A DNA stretch of 20,667 bases from CAJQND01 sp051010055 (GTDB lineage: Bacteria; Pseudomonadota; Alphaproteobacteria; Rhizobiales; CAJQND01), in contig JBPCVY010000004.1 of NCBI GenBank assembly GCA_051010055.1, forward strand, positions 1 through 20,667, written 5' to 3'. The number at the start of each line of letters is the position of its first letter. The stretch's first letter is position 1. A program made the position numbers and the translations under genes. Of this stretch, positions 16,478 to 20,667 are shown in pieces. The notes under the pieces were generated by a model. It saw only the letters and a program-made list of their open reading frames with translations. It had not been told where the DNA came from and did not search any database.

Positions 16478-17644
16478 ATGACAGACCATCTGCTTGAGCA
16501 ACTGAACAAGATTGCATCCACGCCGATGCGTGAAGCCTTCGCCCTGCCTCCGGAAATCTACACTTCGCCGGGCATCAAAGCGCTGGAAGATGGGCAAATT
16601 TTCGCCCGCGACTGGACCTGCCCGGGGCTGGCAGCCCAAGTTCCAAATCCCGGTGACTACCTCACCTGGTCTATCGGCGAGCAGCCGGTTTTCTCAATCC
16701 GTAACCGTGATGGCGAAATCAAAACTTTCGCCAATGTTTGCCGCCACCGGATGATGCAGCTGCTGACCGGCCAGGGGAACTGCCGCCGGGTGGTGTGCCC
16801 CTATCATGCCTGGACGTATGACTTGGATGGCCAGCTTATCGGCGCACCATTCATGGACCGAACATCTGGCTTCGATAAATCAAAAATCTCCCTGCCTGAA
16901 ATCCGCACGGAAGTTTGGCAGGGCTGGATTTACGTCACGCTCAATGAGGACGCCAAACCGGTTGCGGATTTGCTCGCCGGCCTTGCCGACGTGACTGGCC
17001 GTTTCCGGGTTCCAGGCTATGTGCTGGCCATTCTTGAAGACCATGTCTGGCAAACCAATTGGAAGCTCCTGGTTGAGAATTTCATGGAAGGCTATCACCT
17101 TCCGGTGGCGCATAAGAACACGGTGGGCGCATGGATGCCCGTCGATTCTGTGGATTTTCCGGAAAGCTCAGATTTGGCATTCGCTTATCAGACCTTCACC
17201 AAGGATGAAGATGCCACCTATGGACGGGCCCACCCGGACAATGATTTCCTGGAAGGGCATTGGCGCTACACCACGGTAATGCCCACCGTGTTTCCCACCC
17301 ATATGTATGTGCTGGCGCCTGATCACCTATGGTATCTCTCCTTGCGCCCCAAAGGCATTGGCGAGGTTCATGTACGGTTCGGCGTTGCCTTGGCGCCTGA
17401 GGCAGAGGCGGCCCTTACCGGTAAAGAGAAGGAAAAATTTCTCACCGATCTCAATGAATTTTTCCGCCATGTAAACGAAGAAGACAGGTTTGTGGTGGAA
17501 GGCATTTATGCCGGAGCAAAGGCGCCGCTTACCGAAGCCGGCCCACTTTCCTGGCTTGAGCGGGAGCTTCATGACTTTGCCAAATACCTCGCCAGCAGGC
17601 TCACCGATACGGGAAGTGCCCGGGTTGGAAAGGCCGCTGAATGA
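16478..17644 (+). CDS. Rieske non-heme iron oxygenase, alpha subunit
   Basis: A 388-residue aromatic-ring-hydroxylating or demethylating oxygenase subunit. The N-terminal Rieske domain binds a [2Fe-2S] cluster through Cys88-x-His90 and Cys107-x2-His110 in VCRHRMMQ and CPYHAW. The C-terminal catalytic domain shows TNWKLLVENFMEGYHLPVAH at 193-212, with His207 and His212 as Fe ligands, and Asp336 in NEEDRF as the probable third. The bridging acid is Glu204, not the usual Asp. Glu at this place is reported for the quaternary-amine type such as carnitine monooxygenase CntA. GAAGG lies about seven bases before the ATG. No ferredoxin or reductase gene is in the window, so electrons must come from elsewhere. 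Hydroxylation or N-demethylation are both possible. Confidence 0.9.
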   Translation: MTDHLLEQLNKIASTPMREAFALPPEIYTSPGIKALEDGQIFARDWTCPGLAAQVPNPGDYLTWSIGEQPVFSIRNRDGEIKTFANVCRHRMMQLLTGQGNCRRVVCPYHAWTYDLDGQLIGAPFMDRTSGFDKSKISLPEIRTEVWQGWIYVTLNEDAKPVADLLAGLADVTGRFRVPGYVLAILEDHVWQTNWKLLVENFMEGYHLPVAHKNTVGAWMPVDSVDFPESSDLAFAYQTFTKDEDATYGRAHPDNDFLEGHWRYTTVMPTVFPTHMYVLAPDHLWYLSLRPKGIGEVHVRFGVALAPEAEAALTGKEKEKFLTDLNEFFRHVNEEDRFVVEGIYAGAKAPLTEAGPLSWLERELHDFAKYLASRLTDTGSARVGKAAE

Positions 17645-18318
17645 CTTTCTCCCTCATCGGACGATGCACTGAAACCGGCGCTTTTGGTGTTGCCATAACA
17701 ACATCAAGCATTTGCGTCGGCGCGCGGTGCCCGCATGTACGCGCCAATGCGGGGGCTGTTGCCACCCAAAACATCACAGACCCGGCCCTTGGCCCGGCAA
17801 TTCTTGATGAGCTGGAAAATGGCTCAAATGCTGAGGCGGCCCTGGCTGCCACCATGGCCGGCAAGGAACATCTCGACTACCGCCAGCTTACGGTGATTGA
17901 CAAGAACGGGGCCACGGCAAGTTTTACCGGGGCGAATATTCTGGGAACGAATGCGGTTTCAGCAGGCAATGATTGTTTTGCTGCCGGCAATCTTCTGAAA
18001 ACCAATGCTGTCGTGAGCGCCATGACGCAAGGGTTTGAGAAATCCGTCGGTGCTCATATTGCAGAAAGGTTGCTGCGGGGCCTTGAGGCAGGGGTTGGCG
18101 CAGGAGGCGAAGAGGGCCCGACCCATTCAGCCGCCTTGCTTGTGGCCCACAAGCAAAGTTTTCCCCTTGTCGATCTCAGGGTCGATTGGGATGATCATGA
18201 CCCTGTGGCCGCATTACGGCGCTTGTGGACGGACTATGAGCCGCAAATGAATGACTATTTGATAAGGGCAATCGACCCGGACAACGCTCCGTCATACGGA
18301 GTGCCCGGAGACGAGTAG
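17641..18318 (+). CDS. DUF1028 family protein
   Basis: A 225-residue protein of the DUF1028 family, which is related in fold to Ntn hydrolases but has no settled function. The family start is clear: TFSLIGRCTETGAFGVAITT, then CVGARCPHVRANAGAVATQN, GPAILDELENGSNAEAAL and a C-terminal GGEEGPTHSAALLVAH followed by FPLVDLRVDW. There is no signal peptide. The ATG at 17641 overlaps the Rieske gene stop as ATGA and has GGAAAGG upstream, so it is translationally coupled to it. Its place among oxygenases and a Rid protein suggests a hydrolase or chaperone-like step on a nitrogenous intermediate. That is an inference from context only. Confidence 0.9.
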   Translation: MTFSLIGRCTETGAFGVAITTSSICVGARCPHVRANAGAVATQNITDPALGPAILDELENGSNAEAALAATMAGKEHLDYRQLTVIDKNGATASFTGANILGTNAVSAGNDCFAAGNLLKTNAVVSAMTQGFEKSVGAHIAERLLRGLEAGVGAGGEEGPTHSAALLVAHKQSFPLVDLRVDWDDHDPVAALRRLWTDYEPQMNDYLIRAIDPDNAPSYGVPGDE

Positions 18319-18334
18319 CTGCGAGGATGACGCG

Positions 18335-19198
18335 ATGGCCGAACTCAGCACCCAGCAAAAAGAACAATTCTGGCAAGATGGATATTTGCTGATAGAGGAG
18401 GCCGTATCAGCCGAACAGCTGGCCGCCATGCGCGCTGATTTCGCTGCATGGGTGGAAGAAAGCAGGAGCCACGAAAAAGCATATGGTGAGACGATTGATG
18501 GCCGGCCACGGTTTGACGTGGAGCCGGGCCATAGCGCAAACCGCCCTGCTCTTCGGCGGGTGGCATCGCCTGCAGAAGTCTCAGAAAGCTATCTTGATGT
18601 GATGCGCAATGCAGACGTTGGCGATTATGTTGCTGGGCTTATCGGGCCCAACATCAAGTTCCATCACGGCAAGATAAATTCAAAACTTCCCGGCGCAGCA
18701 ACGGAAGTGAAGTTCCATCAGGATTTTCCCTATGAACCGCACTCCAATGATGATCTCATCACCGCGCTTATTTTCGTTGATGAGGTGACCGGGGAAAACG
18801 GTCCGCTCGAAGTCCTGCCCGGCTCTCATAAAGGCGAAATCCATACTCTTTGGCACAATGGCGTCTTTACCGGCGCTATGGACGAGCAAACTGTAGAAGA
18901 AATGCGCCCCAAAACCGTGAAATGCCAGGGGCCAGCCGGTTCGGTTTGCCTGATGCATACCAAACTGGTGCATGGCTCAGCTCCCAATCTTTCAGAACAC
19001 CCGCGCACCTTGTTTATTTGCGTCTTTTGCGCGGAAGATGCCATTTCCCTTGCACCGAACCCGCTGCCCAGTGTTCATGATGGCGAGATCATCCGCGGGA
19101 TACGGACGGGGCGCGTGCGCTGTACGCCTTACGAAATGGAGCTGCCTGAAATGCCGAAGGTGGCATCATTTTTCGAACAACAGGCAAAAGCTGGTTAG
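18335..19198 (+). CDS. PhyH-family Fe(II)/2-oxoglutarate-dependent dioxygenase
   Basis: A 287-residue cytoplasmic dioxygenase of the phytanoyl-CoA hydroxylase (PhyH) family, which hydroxylates a substrate while converting 2-oxoglutarate to succinate. The Fe(II) triad is visible: His128 and Asp130 in KFHQDFPY, and His213 in TKLVHGSAPN. Arg224 in HPRTLF is the likely 2-oxoglutarate carboxylate partner. The N-terminal QKEQFWQDGYLLIEEAVS is typical, and GENGPLEVLPGSHKG marks the double-stranded beta-helix. AGGA lies eight bases before the ATG, 16 bases after the DUF1028 stop. It is the last gene of the operon, and its stop codon overlaps that of the convergent ArgE-type gene. PhyH enzymes include the ectoine hydroxylase EctD, but no ectoine genes are present. 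Confidence 0.9.
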   Translation: MAELSTQQKEQFWQDGYLLIEEAVSAEQLAAMRADFAAWVEESRSHEKAYGETIDGRPRFDVEPGHSANRPALRRVASPAEVSESYLDVMRNADVGDYVAGLIGPNIKFHHGKINSKLPGAATEVKFHQDFPYEPHSNDDLITALIFVDEVTGENGPLEVLPGSHKGEIHTLWHNGVFTGAMDEQTVEEMRPKTVKCQGPAGSVCLMHTKLVHGSAPNLSEHPRTLFICVFCAEDAISLAPNPLPSVHDGEIIRGIRTGRVRCTPYEMELPEMPKVASFFEQQAKAG

Positions 19199-20349
19199 GC
19201 TGATAGTCTCTCAATGAGATTCGCGAGGAACTGGTCGCACTTTTCCAGTTCGCTGATGGCGATGAACTCATCCGGTTTATGACCTTGGCTCATGGAACCT
19301 GGGCCGCAGACAACAGTCGGCAGGCCAAGACGCTGCTGGAACAGGCCACCTTCGGTGCCAAACGCCACCTTTGTGTGGGCGTTCGCGCCTGTAAGGGATT
19401 TGACAAACGCGACAATCTCATCTTCCGGGCCGGTATCGAGAGCGGGATACTCATTAAAGATCTCGATTTCAATGTTTGCATTCTCGAAACGGTCCCGGTG
19501 AGCGCTGGCAATCTTTTCCGCATCATCTTTCAAGCGCTCAATAAGCCTTTTCGGATCATCAGCTGGCAAGTTTCTGATCTCAAACCGGAACCGGCATTCG
19601 TTCGGCACAATATTAAGGGACGTGCCGCCGGAAATCGTTCCCACATGCAACGTTGTCCACGGTACCGGATAATCCATATCGCGCGTGCCGCGCTCCTCAA
19701 TCTCATCTTGTAGGGCTCTAATGGCTGAAATCATGTCAGAGGCCAGGTAAATGGCATTGAGCCCTTCTGATGTGAGGGCAGAATGGGATTCAACGCCCCT
19801 GCAAATGCAATCAGCCCCGGTTTTGCCCTTGTGGGCGATGGCAGGCAGCATTTCCGTCGGTTCGCCGATAATGCAGAAGGCCGGCTTTACGGGCGCATCG
19901 GCCAGCACATCAATCATCCGGCGCACACCAATGCATCCGATCTCCTCATCGTAGGAAAAAGCAAGATGGATCGGGCGCTTGAGTTCCGCATTTGCAGCTG
20001 CAGGCACCGCAGCCAGAACGCTTGCCAGAAACCCCTTCATATCGGCGGTGCCCCGCCCATATAGACGGCCATTTGCACTGGTCATTTTGAACGGGTCCGT
20101 GCTCCAGTCCTGACCATCCACCGGCACCACGTCAGTGTGGCCGGACAACATGACCCCAGGCACGTCATCTGGCCCGACGACTGCATGGAGGTTTGCCTTT
20201 GTGCGCTCGTCATTGTGGGTGAGCGATGAGGTGATGCCGTGCTTTGAGAGAAACTCCTGGGTCCAGGAGATCAAATCCAGGTTCGAATTCCTGCTCACCG
20301 TCGGAAAGGAAATCAACTGAGACAGTATTTTCTGACTTGCATTGCTCAT
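19195..20349 (-). CDS. argE: ArgE-type M20 deacylase (acetylornithine deacetylase family)
   Basis: A 384-residue binuclear zinc hydrolase that removes acyl groups from N-acyl amino acids; ArgE makes ornithine from N-acetylornithine. Metal ligands and catalytic residues are in place: His71 and Asp73 in SGHTDVVP, Asp103 in GTADMKG, Glu135-Glu136 in YDEEIG, Glu163 in IIGEPTEM, and His357 in QGHKPDEF. Sequence details (GRGTADMKGF, FGTEGGLFQ) fit the ArgE line rather than DapE. Alphaproteobacteria generally make ornithine with the ArgJ cycle, so a deacylase beside a catabolic operon may serve another N-acyl substrate; the symbol is tentative. The ATG at 20349 has GGAA upstream. It is convergent with the oxygenase operon and divergent from the Hsp20 gene. 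Confidence 0.85.
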   Translation of the reverse strand: MSNASQKILSQLISFPTVSRNSNLDLISWTQEFLSKHGITSSLTHNDERTKANLHAVVGPDDVPGVMLSGHTDVVPVDGQDWSTDPFKMTSANGRLYGRGTADMKGFLASVLAAVPAAANAELKRPIHLAFSYDEEIGCIGVRRMIDVLADAPVKPAFCIIGEPTEMLPAIAHKGKTGADCICRGVESHSALTSEGLNAIYLASDMISAIRALQDEIEERGTRDMDYPVPWTTLHVGTISGGTSLNIVPNECRFRFEIRNLPADDPKRLIERLKDDAEKIASAHRDRFENANIEIEIFNEYPALDTGPEDEIVAFVKSLTGANAHTKVAFGTEGGLFQQRLGLPTVVCGPGSMSQGHKPDEFIAISELEKCDQFLANLIERLSA

Positions 20350-20437
20350 GGCCGTTCCAGCGCATTTATAGACCCAATCTCCATAACCTGAACGTGATCG
20401 CCGAACCAGCCCTGAAAACGGTTGAACTCAAACCGCG

Positions 20438-20520
20438 CAGGCACCACATTACAACTGAAGCGGTGCCTGATCAGGGCCGTGGACGTTTGAAAACAGCTGC
20501 TTAAGTGGGAAAGGGCTGAT
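20438..20520 (+). promoter_or_regulatory. ROSE-like RNA thermometer candidate in the Hsp20 gene leader
   Basis: Two hairpins can be drawn. The first has perfect 8-base arms CAGGCACC (20438-20445) and GGTGCCTG (20462-20469). The second pairs CAGCTGCTT (20494-20502) with AAGGGCTG (20511-20518), leaving G20499 unpaired opposite the stem. It hides the AAGGG ribosome binding site five bases before the ATG. ROSE elements upstream of rhizobial small heat-shock genes have exactly this design: a U-pyrimidine-GCU motif facing the ribosome binding site with a non-paired G. Here the motif reads CUGCU. Confidence 0.55.
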
Positions 20521-20667
20521 ATGTCACGTGTTTCCGTATTCTCAAGCCCCTATTTGCTGGGTTTTGAAGACATTGAGCGTATGCTCGACAATGCCGCAAA
20601 AACGGCGGGAGATGGCTATCCACCGTATAATATCGAGCGTATCGTTGAGAGTGACGGCAGCGAAAAC
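20521..20667 (+). CDS. Hsp20-family small heat-shock protein, N-terminal 49 codons (cut by window edge)
   Basis: The frame from the ATG at 20521 is open to the window end. It encodes an N terminus typical of alphaproteobacterial Hsp20 (IbpA-class) chaperones: SRVSVFSSPYLLGFEDIERML followed by GDGYPPYNIERI at about 31-42. The YPPYNIE segment marks the entry to the alpha-crystallin domain, which lies beyond the window. These ATP-independent holdases bind unfolding proteins during heat stress. AAGGG lies five bases before the ATG but can be masked by a leader hairpin, suggesting heat-induced translation. It is divergent from the ArgE-type gene with 171 bases between. Family assignment is fairly secure despite the truncation. 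Confidence 0.85.
   Translation, partial: MSRVSVFSSPYLLGFEDIERMLDNAAKTAGDGYPPYNIERIVESDGSEN

Overview
The window looks like an alphaproteobacterial chromosome segment, most likely Hyphomicrobiales (Rhizobiales). This rests on protein character (DUF389, HAE1-type RND pump, HpaB-type monooxygenase, rhizobial-style Hsp20), a base composition that looks to be in the mid-50s percent G+C by eye, and a ROSE-like leader before the Hsp20 gene. Genus is an inference. No rRNA, tRNA, CRISPR, insertion sequence or phage gene was seen.

Left part (1-6025), mostly minus strand: the first 108 codons of a catalase-peroxidase (katG) run off the left edge. Next come a 392-base gene-free stretch, an aquaporin (aqpZ) and an M20D amidohydrolase. 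An integral membrane DUF389 protein (plus strand) converges with a small SRPBCC-fold protein. An NAD(P)-dependent aldehyde dehydrogenase follows, with a good intrinsic terminator after it.

Middle (6236-10675), minus strand: a two-gene RND multidrug efflux operon. The lipid-anchored periplasmic adaptor comes first and the HAE1 pump starts directly after its stop codon. No outer-membrane channel or local regulator is next to it.

Right part (10788-20349) is the most interesting. A LysR regulator, a GNAT acetyltransferase and an M81 (MlrC-like) metallopeptidase lie on the minus strand. Divergently, across an AT-rich 277-base region, lies a tightly packed plus-strand operon of six genes: flavin reductase, HpaB/TftD-type flavin monooxygenase, a Rid-family protein lacking the usual catalytic arginine, a Rieske non-heme iron oxygenase, a DUF1028 protein and a PhyH-type Fe(II)/2-oxoglutarate dioxygenase. 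An ArgE-type M20 deacylase converges on it with overlapping stop codons. Three mechanistically different oxygenases, a Rid protein, amide and peptide hydrolases and one divergent LysR suggest an inducible catabolic pathway for a nitrogen-containing small molecule. I cannot assign the substrate.

Right edge: an Hsp20-family small heat-shock protein gene begins at 20521 and is cut by the window end. Its leader can fold so that the ribosome binding site is hidden, as in ROSE RNA thermometers.
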